A stretch of DNA of 64,000 bases from CP2-2F sp034436355 (GTDB taxonomy: Bacteria; Chloroflexota; Anaerolineae; Aggregatilineales; UBA2796). Made by a program: the position numbers and the translations under genes. This document shows positions 33,811 to 42,409 of the stretch, in pieces. Below the pieces are notes generated by a model. It did no database searches, was not told the DNA's origin, and worked only from the letters and a program-made list of their open reading frames with translations. The DNA lies in contig DAOTVQ010000005.1 in NCBI GenBank assembly GCA_034436355.1, positions 1 to 64,000 on the forward strand, in the 5' to 3' direction. How positions within the stretch are numbered: position 1 is the first letter of the stretch; every line of letters starts with the position of its first letter.

Positions 33811-34902
33811 GTGTACACCTTGAGAGTTATGTTGGTTGGGATTGTTCTTTGTGTTTTAGGAGTGTTAGCCATGCTTCAGCCTGTTGAGGCACAAAATTCG
33901 CTGTTTGAGGAAGTGCTGCGCTTGCCGCTGGATGGCTTGTGCCAAATTGCGCTCAGCCCGAATGGCACGCAAGTTGCAGTCCAGCGTTTCATAGATACCG
34001 AGAAACAGCGGATGGAACTTGCCATCTATGACACACAGCGCGGCGAACGACAAGCCCTGCTCTATAACGGGCGCGGCAAATGTTCACCTGAGTATGGCGC
34101 CCAAAACACACTGGCTTGGGAAGGGCAAACGCTGGCGGCTGTCTTTGAGGAAGGCATTATGGTATGGGAGGCTAACGACAGTTTTGAGCAGCGCTACACG
34201 GTTGAGGGTAGTCTTTTTGCGCTCTCGACCTTAGCGGATCGTTTGGTCACAGTGAGCTTTGAAAAGCGCTTCGCAGCAGGCAATGTGCTTGAAACATTTC
34301 CCGTGCTGGTCTTGCGCGACCTTGACAGCGGACGTGAATTAGGACGCCACACTGTGCGCCAGTTGGACGAGGATAACTTCTTCACCCTCAATTTGCTGGC
34401 ATGGAGCCCGAACGGACAAGCGTTGCTTGCCTCAGATGGCTATGCAGTACGCGCCGTGGCTATTGATGGAGAGACGATTACACCGCGTGAGCCTACATGG
34501 GGAGCCGGTAATGGGTTGGGCTTGCTCAGTTGGCTCGATGATCGCAGCGTAGTGACTGGAGAAGGCACTGGCGTTGTGCGCGTCTGGGAGGTTGCAGATG
34601 GCGCACAACGGCGTGAACTGTACCTGAAAAGCTGCGGGCTGGCACTCAGCCCTGATCAGCGTTGGCTGGCGGGCTTTGAGGTCAACGACAGCCCTGATTT
34701 TTCGGATGGCATCCCGCTAGAGCCTGCTGTCAACATCTTTGATCTGCTTGAAGTCAAGCTACTGGCTAAACTGCCTTACGAAATGCAAGATAAACAGTCC
34801 AACCCTTGCCTGCAAGTTACCTTTAGCGCTGACGGTCAGTATCTTGCTGCCATTGCCGACGAAGATAATCCCACGCTTTACGTTTGGGCGCGGCGCCAGT
34901 AA
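33811..34902 (+). CDS. Sec-exported beta-propeller protein, partner of module 1
   Basis: 363 residues from GTG 33811 (GGAG about 9 bases upstream); a start at the later in-frame ATG 33829 is also possible. A signal peptide ends at Val-Glu-Ala-Gln (about residue 28). The mature part is a WD40-like propeller with recurring Leu-Ser-Pro-Asn-Gly, Trp-Ser-Pro-Asn-Gly, Leu-Ser-Pro-Asp-Gln and Phe-Ser-Ala-Asp-Gly blade turns, ending in Leu-Tyr-Val-Trp-Ala-Arg-Arg. No catalytic residues are evident. A homologue follows each of the three WXG-zincin genes at 4-20 bases, so the two products should work together, for example as inhibitor/immunity protein, adaptor or receptor. The end of the gene is part of the repeated junction. 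Confidence 0.82.
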   Translation: MYTLRVMLVGIVLCVLGVLAMLQPVEAQNSLFEEVLRLPLDGLCQIALSPNGTQVAVQRFIDTEKQRMELAIYDTQRGERQALLYNGRGKCSPEYGAQNTLAWEGQTLAAVFEEGIMVWEANDSFEQRYTVEGSLFALSTLADRLVTVSFEKRFAAGNVLETFPVLVLRDLDSGRELGRHTVRQLDEDNFFTLNLLAWSPNGQALLASDGYAVRAVAIDGETITPREPTWGAGNGLGLLSWLDDRSVVTGEGTGVVRVWEVADGAQRRELYLKSCGLALSPDQRWLAGFEVNDSPDFSDGIPLEPAVNIFDLLEVKLLAKLPYEMQDKQSNPCLQVTFSADGQYLAAIADEDNPTLYVWARRQ

Positions 34903-35262
34903 GCCGTACCGGCTTTTCCTTGCTACTGTCATGGACAGCTAAGTATGCATTGGAGGAACGATGCGTGCCAGCAAAATTCAGTGTCACTATGCCGATCTGA
35001 ACAACGCTGCGCAGCAACTTCTACGCACGGTGCAGAACTACGTGCAACAGCTTCAGGGCGGTGCGTGGCGCGGCAAGGGCGCCAACACCTTCTACGCCGA
35101 GCTAGACTGTGAAGTGCTGCCTTGTGTGCAGCGCTTGATCAGTGCCTTGCGCGATGCCAGCAGCGCCACACAGCGCATTGGGCAACTGCTGGAGCAGGCA
35201 GAGCGTGAGGCAGGCGCGCTCTTTATGGGCGGCGCAGGCGATGCTGAAGGCTATGGCGGTGG
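34867..35262 (+). repeat. WXG repeat block, copy 2 (propeller end, junction, WXG domain)
   Basis: The last 35 bases of the propeller gene, about 58 intergenic bases (including the segment TGGACAGCTAAGTATGCATT) and the WXG-coding part match 37116-37512 closely. Within the WXG part 30 bases are missing relative to copy 1, between two GCAGCAA repeats. Confidence 0.75.
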
Positions 35263-36064
35263 CGGTAGTCATCTAGAATGGATGAATGAAACCCAAGGTC
35301 GTGGTCAGAATGATCAAGAACGCATTGCGGAAATTACTGATGATCTCAAAAATTACGGCATTACACTTACAGGAAATTGGACTTTAGCTGAACTAGAGAA
35401 ACTTCAAAGCGCAATACATGCTGCCGCAGAACGCCTATCGCGTTTCGCCGCTAGTCAATATCCTTCAGCTGGATATAATGCTATCTTCCAAGAAATTCTA
35501 CAAGACAAACAGCAAGCCTTTAGGCTTATCTTCGGCAATTTAACTTTTGCACGAAACGCGAGTAACAGTTCTACGCAAGGCTGGTGGGGACGTTATAATG
35601 ACGGTACCATCACGCTTTGGAATGGCGCGTTTACTGGTGCCCTAAACTCACTTGCTAATATTTCGCCTGATACTGCTGTTAAGCAAGCTGCCAGCACACA
35701 ATTCTTGATTTTTCATGAGCTAGGGCATGTCCTAAATGATCAAGTGCTAGCTGTCGGGAAAAATGCCGATGGTCGGTATGTCCTAATCCCTGAAGAATCG
35801 CAGCCAACCGTAGAGGATCGCTATAGGCTAACCAGCCAAAGCAACTCTGCGCTTAGGAACGGCACGGTTGGCTATCCCGTAAATGCGCGAACTGATGAAA
35901 CATGGATTGAATATCAGGCAGATGCAGTTGCTAACTGGCTTGGCGGAAATTTTAACGACTCTACCTCTGGCAAAGAACGCAGAACACAAATAGATGAGAT
36001 TATGCGTGAAGTAATATACACTCGGCTCGGATTACCCTTCTCCGCGCAGGTTCCTCAAGGGTAG
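34961..36064 (+). CDS. WXG100-domain protein fused to HExxH zincin domain (module 2)
   Basis: 367 residues from ATG 34961 with GGAGGAA upstream. The WXG domain (1-90) is the same as in module 1 except for an in-frame loss of 10 residues from helix 1 after Asn-Ala-Ala-Gln-Gln; Ala-Trp-Arg-Gly is at 35-38. The zincin domain keeps His-Glu-Leu-Gly-His (252-256) and Ile-Glu-Tyr-Gln-Ala-Asp-Ala-Val-Ala-Asn-Trp (Glu317), but has a different, longer insert between them. The C-terminal coding part is more AT-rich than the WXG part. The stop is 4 bases before the propeller gene. A shortened WXG helix may impair export; whether it still works is unknown. Confidence 0.82.
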   Translation: MRASKIQCHYADLNNAAQQLLRTVQNYVQQLQGGAWRGKGANTFYAELDCEVLPCVQRLISALRDASSATQRIGQLLEQAEREAGALFMGGAGDAEGYGGGGSHLEWMNETQGRGQNDQERIAEITDDLKNYGITLTGNWTLAELEKLQSAIHAAAERLSRFAASQYPSAGYNAIFQEILQDKQQAFRLIFGNLTFARNASNSSTQGWWGRYNDGTITLWNGAFTGALNSLANISPDTAVKQAASTQFLIFHELGHVLNDQVLAVGKNADGRYVLIPEESQPTVEDRYRLTSQSNSALRNGTVGYPVNARTDETWIEYQADAVANWLGGNFNDSTSGKERRTQIDEIMREVIYTRLGLPFSAQVPQG

Positions 36065-36068
36065 CGCT

Positions 36069-37151
36069 ATGGGCAAAGTATTTTTCTCTTTATTCGTGGG
36101 AGTTTTCCTGATGGCACAGCTAATAAGACCTGCTGACGCGCAAGGTGTATATTTTGAAGAGGTTTTGCGTTTACCGATTGAAGGTTTATGTGCGATGGCG
36201 CTCAGCCCGGACGGTACAAGGATCGCTGTCAAACGCTACCTGCCTACTGAAACTTTCTTGCCACCTGCTGAACGGCAAGTTGAACTAGCTGTTTATGCTA
36301 CGCAAACAGGTAAAAAAAGCACAGTGCTACATGCCGAACGCGGTAGCTGCTCTTCTATCGGCTATATTAACAACACGCTGATGTGGCAAGGGCAGTATTT
36401 GGTGGCTGCGTTTGTTGGAAAAGTCCTTGTTTGGCGGGCAGATAAGCCAACCGCAGCACAGTATAGTATTCCATTAGGAACGAATTTCTGGGAAACTGAG
36501 CCATCAGCACTGGCGCTGAATCCATCAGCAGAGCGCCTTGTGGTTAGAGATTTGGCTGATCTTGTCCTTTATGACTTGGCAACAGGCAGACCGCTTACAC
36601 GCTGGCGGGCAGTTAACGGCGACCTTCGTAGGATTACCATGCTTGTGTGGTCACCAAACGGCAACCAACTGCTTGTTTCAGACAGTTCGACAATCACAGT
36701 TGTTGATTTTAACGAGGATATCTTCGCAGACCGCAATCTGGTTTGGAAGGAAGGGAATCGGCTACAGGCGATTGGCTGGCTAGGGGACGCCGTTGTTTTA
36801 ACGGTAGAGCGGCTAGGGTTTTTGCGTTTCCGCGATGCCAGCAGTGGTAGACAACTTCAGGAGGTGTTTCTTAAAGGTGCTGTTGCTGCCTTCAGTCCTG
36901 ATCAGCGCTGGGTGGCTTCGGTTGATGTTAGCACTGTACCGATAGATGCCTCAAATTATACAGCGCCGGAAAATGCTATCAAGGTTTTTTCACTGCCTGC
37001 TGTGACAATATTTACCAAGTTACCATTTGAGATGAGCAGTGCTGGAGGTATTCGTTGCTTACAGCTTGCCTTCAGCGCGGATGGCACGCACCTTGCCGCC
37101 ATCATTGATGAGAACAATCCCACCCTTTACGTTTGGGCGCGGCGCGAGTAA
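36069..37151 (+). CDS. Sec-exported beta-propeller protein, partner of module 2
   Basis: 360 residues from ATG 36069, with an AGGG ribosome site in the end of the preceding gene. The signal peptide ends at Pro-Ala-Asp-Ala-Gln. The propeller is homologous to those at 33811 and 38280, with the same blade turns (Leu-Ser-Pro-Asp-Gly, Trp-Ser-Pro-Asn-Gly, Phe-Ser-Pro-Asp-Gln, Phe-Ser-Ala-Asp-Gly). The middle has diverged most, while the final 25 codons are almost identical to the module 3 partner. The Cys pair around the early blades (Gly-Leu-Cys-Ala and Gly-Ser-Cys-Ser) also occurs in module 1 and may form a disulfide outside the cell. Confidence 0.8.
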   Translation: MGKVFFSLFVGVFLMAQLIRPADAQGVYFEEVLRLPIEGLCAMALSPDGTRIAVKRYLPTETFLPPAERQVELAVYATQTGKKSTVLHAERGSCSSIGYINNTLMWQGQYLVAAFVGKVLVWRADKPTAAQYSIPLGTNFWETEPSALALNPSAERLVVRDLADLVLYDLATGRPLTRWRAVNGDLRRITMLVWSPNGNQLLVSDSSTITVVDFNEDIFADRNLVWKEGNRLQAIGWLGDAVVLTVERLGFLRFRDASSGRQLQEVFLKGAVAAFSPDQRWVASVDVSTVPIDASNYTAPENAIKVFSLPAVTIFTKLPFEMSSAGGIRCLQLAFSADGTHLAAIIDENNPTLYVWARRE

Positions 37152-37512
37152 ACCGCGCTGCCTTTTCCTTGCTATTGTCACGGACAGCTAAGTATGCATT
37201 GGAGGAACGAAACGATGCGTGCCAGCAAAATTCAGTGTCACTATGCCGATCTGAACAACGCCGCGCAGCAATTCACGCGGCAAAGTGAGGGAACGCAGCA
37301 ACTACTACGCACGGTGCAAACTTGCCTGCAACACCTTCTACGCCGAGCTAGAGCGCGAGGTGCTGCCGGGCGTGGAGCGCTTGATCAGTGCCTTGCGCGA
37401 TGCCAGCAGCGCAACACAGCGCATTGGGCAACTGCTGGAGCAGGCAGAGCGTGAGGCAGGCGCGCTCTTTATGGGCGGCGCAGGTGATGCTGATGGGCGC
37501 GGCGGCGGCGAT
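37116..37512 (+). repeat. WXG repeat block, copy 3 (propeller end, junction, WXG domain with deletion)
   Basis: Same composition as 34867-35262. The intergenic part is almost identical, with AACGA extra before the ATG. Inside the WXG part 38 bases are missing relative to copy 1 at 37329-37333, between two CAACA repeats. Confidence 0.75.
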
Positions 37513-38259
37513 CTTTTTGTTTTAGAGACAACCGAGCAGCAGGGCGAAGAAGAGGCTGAGCTAACTGAACAGGAACGCAAGGATGCCATCATTGCCGATC
37601 TAGCGACCTACGGAATTACCTTGAGCGGCACATGGTCGCTTGCTGAGTTGGAGACCTTGCAGAGTACTATCCATGACGTGGCTAATCACCTAAAAGCGTT
37701 TGCCACACAACAATATCCACCACCCGGACTCGGTGAATCTTATACACCACAAGTGATTTTCAGAGGAATTTTCGGCACCTTGACTTTTGAGCGCGGCAGC
37801 GGCAGCGAATCTTCTCAAGGTTGGTGGGGACGCTATAGCGCTTCAAGTGACAAAATCACTTTGTGGGATAAGGCGTTCAAGAATGTGCTTAATTCATTTA
37901 GCAATTTGCCTCAAGATCAAAAACAAGCCGCCAGCACAAGATTTTTGATCCTTCATGAATTAGGGCATGTTCTTGAAGAAAGGCAGTTGCGCTTGCCAGA
38001 CGGTCGTTTCAGAAGTTTGCTGGAACAATTCAATCGAACCAACACAGGTAGCCTTTCAGGTGGCACATCCGGCTATTCCTATAAGGCGCGCAGCAGCGAT
38101 GTTGATTATGAATATCAGGCAGATGCTGTTGCAAACTGGCTCAATAGCTCATTTAACAATAGCGACACAGGCAGGGCGCGCCAAAGACAGATGGACTCCA
38201 TCATGCGGATGCTCATCTACACCCGATACGGCAGACCCGGACAACCAATCCCTCAATAA
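37215..38259 (+). pseudogene. WXG100-zincin gene, frameshifted in the WXG domain (module 3)
   Basis: ATG 37215 (GGAGG 9 bases upstream) opens the same WXG sequence as module 1, but 38 bases that encode the Trp-Arg-Gly turn are missing at 37329-37333. The frame then shifts and stops at 37454. The rest of the gene is intact in another frame to 38259 and keeps His-Glu-Leu-Gly-His (37954-37968) and Tyr-Glu-Tyr-Gln-Ala-Asp-Ala-Val-Ala-Asn-Trp. A GTG at 37285 lies in that frame and could give a 324-residue protein with only the second WXG helix and the zincin domain, but no good ribosome site precedes it. Either a pseudogene, or a restart product that cannot be exported by the WXG route. Confidence 0.82.
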
Positions 38260-38279
38260 ATTATAGACGAGGAACAACC

Positions 38280-39380
38280 ATGCGAACTTTTCTCCATTGG
38301 CTCATGATAGGAGTTTTAATCATGGCATTCACCACACACGCCAGCGCACAAAGCACACAGTTTCAAGAGGTGCTGCGCTTGCCGATTGCTAACGCTTATG
38401 ACATTACCCTTAGCCCTGATGGTTCTCGCATAGCTGTCTTACGCTACACAACGCCTGAGCAAGCGATGGTCGAACTTGCCATTTACGCGGTTCAGAGCGG
38501 GCAACAACAAGCTGTGCTGCATACTTTCCCTGCTCAGCAACTTTGTTTCTATTTCGATAAACCTAGCAACTGCCTTGCTTGGCAAGCCAATTTCTTGATC
38601 GCTAATGTGGGCAACGGCGAAGTGTGGGTTTGGCAAACCGATCAGGGGTTTGAGAAACGCTATGCGCTAAGCGGCACAGCCTTTGCCTACCACACCCCGA
38701 CCGCTAGATTAGCGCTTGTTGAGTCACGGACACCCGCCGACCCGACCGAACGCTATGTAGACAATAGCAGCAAGATTACCCTCTATGACCTTGCTAGTGG
38801 GCAAGCCATAGCATCCTATAATGCGGGAAAGCAGATTGGCAGCCGTTTTTTTGACCAGATTAGCCTGTTAGCATGGAGTCCTAATGGCGAACGCCTACTC
38901 ATTTCAGATTACTACTACAATTGTGTGGTGAAGGTAACCGAGATGGGCATAGCCGATAGCAATGTTGCCTTTCGCGCAGACAGTGCGATGCAGGCTATCG
39001 GTTGGCTAGATGATGAAACCATGCTGACGGTAGAGAACATAGGCTTTCTGCATGTTTGGGATGATGCGCGTGGGCAGCAGCAGCGCGAAGTTTACCTGAA
39101 GGGCATTGTGGCAACCTTCAGCCCTGATGGACGATGGGTGGCAGCCCTCGATAAGCGTGAAAGCCCGCTTGATGCACCCGATCCCGAAGTGGTCGAGGCT
39201 GTGGTGAAAGTCTTCGCCTTGCCTGAGGCTAACTTGGTAGAAAAACTGCCCTACACACCTAGCAGCAACACAGAGGCGCGCCGCGCTCTGCAACTGACCT
39301 TCAGCGCGGATGGCACACACCTTGCCGCCATCATTGATGAGAACAATCCTATGCTTTACGTTTGGGCAGCACGGCAGTAG
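38280..39380 (+). CDS. Sec-exported beta-propeller protein, partner of module 3
   Basis: 366 residues from ATG 38280 (GAGGAAC upstream, 20 bases after the zincin stop). The signal peptide ends at Ala-Ser-Ala-Gln. The propeller has the family's blade turns (Leu-Ser-Pro-Asp-Gly, Trp-Ser-Pro-Asn-Gly, Phe-Ser-Pro-Asp-Gly, Phe-Ser-Ala-Asp-Gly) and ends like the other two. The frame is intact although its partner is frameshifted, which argues that the partner protein is still under selection or that the frameshift is recent. After its stop the repeated junction is absent, so the array ends here. Confidence 0.82.
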   Translation: MRTFLHWLMIGVLIMAFTTHASAQSTQFQEVLRLPIANAYDITLSPDGSRIAVLRYTTPEQAMVELAIYAVQSGQQQAVLHTFPAQQLCFYFDKPSNCLAWQANFLIANVGNGEVWVWQTDQGFEKRYALSGTAFAYHTPTARLALVESRTPADPTERYVDNSSKITLYDLASGQAIASYNAGKQIGSRFFDQISLLAWSPNGERLLISDYYYNCVVKVTEMGIADSNVAFRADSAMQAIGWLDDETMLTVENIGFLHVWDDARGQQQREVYLKGIVATFSPDGRWVAALDKRESPLDAPDPEVVEAVVKVFALPEANLVEKLPYTPSSNTEARRALQLTFSADGTHLAAIIDENNPMLYVWAARQ

Positions 39381-39465
39381 CCTACCCTAAACAGGTGCGC
39401 CCAAATGCGGTAAACTTACGGGCAATCTTATCCGCAGAGCGATTCCCGAAGGGCAACACACCGCC

Positions 39466-40614
39466 ATGAGCGAAACGGCACACCTGAGCATTGAACAACG
39501 CACCGCGCTGATCACCCGCAACCTTGAAGAGGTGATCGGCGCGGATGAAATTCCCGCCCTGCTGGCGCAAAACTTGCCGCTGCGCCACTACATCGGCTTG
39601 GAGATTTCAGGCAGGCTGCACCTTGGCACCGGCTTGATGTGTATGCAAAAAGTGCGCGACTTGCAGCAGGCAGGTGTCCGCTGCACGATCTTCCTTGCTG
39701 ACTGGCACACATGGATCAACGATAAACTTGGTGGCGACCGCGAAAAGATCAAGAAGGTAGCGGTTGGCTATTTTAAGGAAGGCTTGAAGGCATCCCTTGC
39801 CGCGCTCGGCGGCGATCCTGAAGCGCTTGACTTCGTGCTTGGCTCGGAACTCTATCACCATAATGACACCTACTGGGAGACTTTGATCGAGGTTGGCAAG
39901 AACACCACTTTGAACCGCATCCTACGCAGCGTTAGCATCATGGGGCGCGGCGAAGGCGAAAGCATTGATTTTGCCAAGCTGATCTACCCGCCCATGCAAG
40001 TTGCTGATGTGTTCATCCTGCGCGCCAACATCGCACAAGGCGGCATGGATCAGCGCAAGGCGCACGTCATTGCCCGCGATGTGGCGAACATGCTCACCAT
40101 TTCGCCGCTGCGCGATGCCGAAGGTAAAGTTATCAAGCCGATTGCTGTGCATCATCACCTGCTGCTCGGCTTGGATAAGCCGCCGCAGTGGCCCGTAGAT
40201 GCCGATAAGCTGCGTGAACTTCGCACCGCCATGAAGATGAGCAAATCTAAGCCCAAATCGGCGGTCTTCATCCACGATACACCCGATGAAATTCGCGGCA
40301 AAATGCGGAAGGCGTTCTGTCCGCCGCCCGCCGATGGCATTGAGTTCAACCCGGTGCTGGATTGGGCGGAACATCTCATCTACCGCAATGGGCAAACGCT
40401 CTTTGTGGCGCGCACGCCCGAAAACGGCGGTAACCTGACCTTTGCGCGCTATGAGGATTTGGCAGCCGCCTACGGCGAAGGCAGCCTGCACCCAATGGAT
40501 TTGAAGAATGCTATGAGTGAAGCGCTCATCGCCCTGCTAGAGCCTATTCGTAAGCATTTTGAGGAACACACCGAGATCAAGGCGATGTGGACGGAGCTTG
40601 AGGCGATGCTGTAG
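39466..40614 (+). CDS. tyrS: Tyrosyl-tRNA synthetase, archaeal/eukaryal type
   Basis: 382 residues. A class I synthetase: the HIGH-type motif is His-Leu-Gly-Thr-Gly (52-56) and the KMSKS motif is Lys-Met-Ser-Lys-Ser (257-261). Tyr-Pro-Pro-Met-Gln-Val-Ala-Asp, Gly-Gly-Met-Asp-Gln-Arg-Lys and Leu-His-Pro-Met-Asp-Leu-Lys-Asn-Ala match archaeal TyrRS such as that of Methanocaldococcus. The S4 RNA-binding domain that ends typical bacterial TyrRS is absent. It should charge tRNA-Tyr in the cytoplasm. GAAGGG lies about 13 bases before ATG 39466. Whether it is the only TyrRS of the genome cannot be seen here. Confidence 0.92.
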   Translation: MSETAHLSIEQRTALITRNLEEVIGADEIPALLAQNLPLRHYIGLEISGRLHLGTGLMCMQKVRDLQQAGVRCTIFLADWHTWINDKLGGDREKIKKVAVGYFKEGLKASLAALGGDPEALDFVLGSELYHHNDTYWETLIEVGKNTTLNRILRSVSIMGRGEGESIDFAKLIYPPMQVADVFILRANIAQGGMDQRKAHVIARDVANMLTISPLRDAEGKVIKPIAVHHHLLLGLDKPPQWPVDADKLRELRTAMKMSKSKPKSAVFIHDTPDEIRGKMRKAFCPPPADGIEFNPVLDWAEHLIYRNGQTLFVARTPENGGNLTFARYEDLAAAYGEGSLHPMDLKNAMSEALIALLEPIRKHFEEHTEIKAMWTELEAML

Positions 40615-40625
40615 CTAAAGTGCGC

Positions 40626-40631
40626 TATAAT
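40626..40631 (+). promoter_or_regulatory. -10 box of the GH13 gene
   Basis: TATAAT preceded by GCGC, 34 bases before ATG 40666. No -35 at normal spacing is evident. Confidence 0.4.
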
Positions 40632-40665
40632 CGGCAGCGTTAGGTGCAAAAAAGGATTTTTCTCC

Positions 40666-42288
40666 ATGACCGACTTTCCTTCCCGCTTGCTGTGGTGGCA
40701 GCGCGGGGTTATCTATCAAATTTACCCGCGCAGCTTTATGGATGCTAACGGCGACGGCATCGGTGATCTGCGCGGCGTGCTGCAAAAGATTGACTATCTG
40801 GCTGACACGCTGGGCATAGACGCCATTTGGCTCTCGCCCTTTTTCACCTCGCCAATGGCTGATTTCGGCTATGACGTTGCCGATTACTGCGATGTTGACC
40901 CGATCTTTGGCAGCCTTGCCGATTTTGACGCACTGCTTGCCGCAGCACACGAGCGCGGCGTAAAAGTGCTGATTGACTTCGTGCCGAACCACAGTTCTGA
41001 TCAGCACGCCTGGTTCAAGGAGTCGCGCAGTTCACGCGATAATCCCAAGCGCAATTGGTACGTCTGGGCAGACCCTAAGCCCGATGGCAGCCCGCCCAAC
41101 AACTGGCTGAGTCTGTTCGGCGGCAGCGCCTGGGAATTTGACTCGCAGACAGGGCAGTACTACTTGCACTCCTTCCTGAAGGAACAGCCCGACCTGAATT
41201 GGCGCAACCCTGAAGTGAAAGCTGCCATGTTCGACGCCATGCGCTTCTGGCTGCGGCGCGGCGTGGATGGCGTCCGTGTGGATGTGGCGCACTTCCTGAT
41301 GAAAGACCCTGAAATGCGCGATAATCCGCTGAGCGAAAGCGGTATGGCGCTCTATAAGCCGATGGGTGACTACGATTCGCAAGTTCACCTTTACGACAAA
41401 GGGCATCCCGATAACCATGCGCTCTACCGCGAGTTTCGCGCCGTGCTGGATGAGTTCGAGCCGATCAGCCCGCGCATGGCAGTTGGTGAGATTCACATCG
41501 CAGATTGGGACGAATGGGCAACCTACTATGGCGCCAACAACGACGAACTGCACATGCCCTTTAATTTCGCCCTGATCAATACGCCGTGGCGCGCCGAGAT
41601 CGTCCGTGGCGTGGTTGAGAATGTGGAGCGCGTGCTGACCAACGGACAGCAGCCGAACTACGTCTTTAGCAACCATGACGAACACCGCATCGCCAGCCGC
41701 ATTGGTTCAGAGGCAGCGCGTGCTTGTATGCTGTTGCTGCTCACGCTGCGTGGCACACCAACCATGTACTATGGTGATGAGATCGGCATGGTGGATGGCG
41801 ATATTCCGCCCGAACTTGCCCAAGACCCATGGGGCAAAAATGTGCAAGGGCTTGGCTTAGGGCGCGACCCTGAGCGCACACCGATGCAGTGGGATAGCAC
41901 GCCTAACAGTGGCTTCTCACCCGAAGGCGTCCGCACGTGGCTGCCAGTGACCGCAGACTACCCAACGCGCAACGTTGCCGCACAGCTTGCTGATCCGCGC
42001 TCGATGCTCAACCTGACTCGCGCATTGCTCAGGCTGCGCCGCCAGTCGCCTGCGCTGCATGGCGGCGCTTACCGCACACTCAGTGGCAACGCGCACACCT
42101 ACGTCTTTGAGCGCACCGCAAGCGATGAGCGCTTTGTGATTGCCATCAACTTTACGGCGGAAACGCACGATGTTACATACACAGGTGGCGGCACACTGAT
42201 CCTCTCCACTGCATTAGATCGGGCAGATGAGGCGGTAAGTGGCACGCTCAGGCTGCGCCCGTATGAGGGCGTGATCATCCGCGCCTAG
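40666..42288 (+). CDS. GH13 alpha-glucosidase (oligo-1,6-glucosidase/trehalulose-hydrolase-like)
   Basis: 540 residues. A (beta/alpha)8 barrel with all GH13 signatures: Asp-Phe-Val-Pro-Asn-His (region I), Gly-Val-Arg-Val-Asp-Val-Ala-His with nucleophile Asp206, Val-Gly-Glu-Ile with acid/base Glu275, and Ser-Asn-His-Asp with Asp338. The N-terminus (Gly-Val-Ile-Tyr-Gln-Ile-Tyr-Pro-Arg-Ser-Phe) and a calcium-site Asp-Ala-Asn-Gly-Asp-Gly-Ile-Gly-Asp are typical of the oligo-1,6-glucosidase/alpha-glucosidase subfamilies. No signal peptide, so it acts on imported oligosaccharides. It stands alone; no sugar transporter adjoins. The exact linkage specificity cannot be fixed from sequence. Confidence 0.9.
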   Translation: MTDFPSRLLWWQRGVIYQIYPRSFMDANGDGIGDLRGVLQKIDYLADTLGIDAIWLSPFFTSPMADFGYDVADYCDVDPIFGSLADFDALLAAAHERGVKVLIDFVPNHSSDQHAWFKESRSSRDNPKRNWYVWADPKPDGSPPNNWLSLFGGSAWEFDSQTGQYYLHSFLKEQPDLNWRNPEVKAAMFDAMRFWLRRGVDGVRVDVAHFLMKDPEMRDNPLSESGMALYKPMGDYDSQVHLYDKGHPDNHALYREFRAVLDEFEPISPRMAVGEIHIADWDEWATYYGANNDELHMPFNFALINTPWRAEIVRGVVENVERVLTNGQQPNYVFSNHDEHRIASRIGSEAARACMLLLLTLRGTPTMYYGDEIGMVDGDIPPELAQDPWGKNVQGLGLGRDPERTPMQWDSTPNSGFSPEGVRTWLPVTADYPTRNVAAQLADPRSMLNLTRALLRLRRQSPALHGGAYRTLSGNAHTYVFERTASDERFVIAINFTAETHDVTYTGGGTLILSTALDRADEAVSGTLRLRPYEGVIIRA

Positions 42289-42335
42289 CCTAACGTCAGC
42301 CTGCTGTGCGCCGTCTAGCGGGAAAACCTCTACCA

Positions 42336-42361
42336 CCCTCCACCAAATTCTGGGTGGAGGG
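42336..42361 (+). terminator. Terminator-like hairpin after the GH13 gene
   Basis: CCCTCCACC (42336-42344) and GGTGGAGGG (42353-42361) form a perfect 9-bp stem with an 8-base loop, 48 bases after the stop. The following bases are only weakly T-rich. Confidence 0.5.
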
Positions 42362-42409
42362 ATCAAATCTGATACACACGCGACATAAGAACACTTGGGG
42401 GCTGCGGGC

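Noticed and set aside
32681..39380. Toxin-antitoxin or full type VII secretion locus
   Set aside because: No EccC/EssC ATPase, EccD/EssD or other secretion component is present, and the partner proteins are exported, so a classical cytoplasmic antitoxin is excluded. Only the effector/partner hypothesis is kept.
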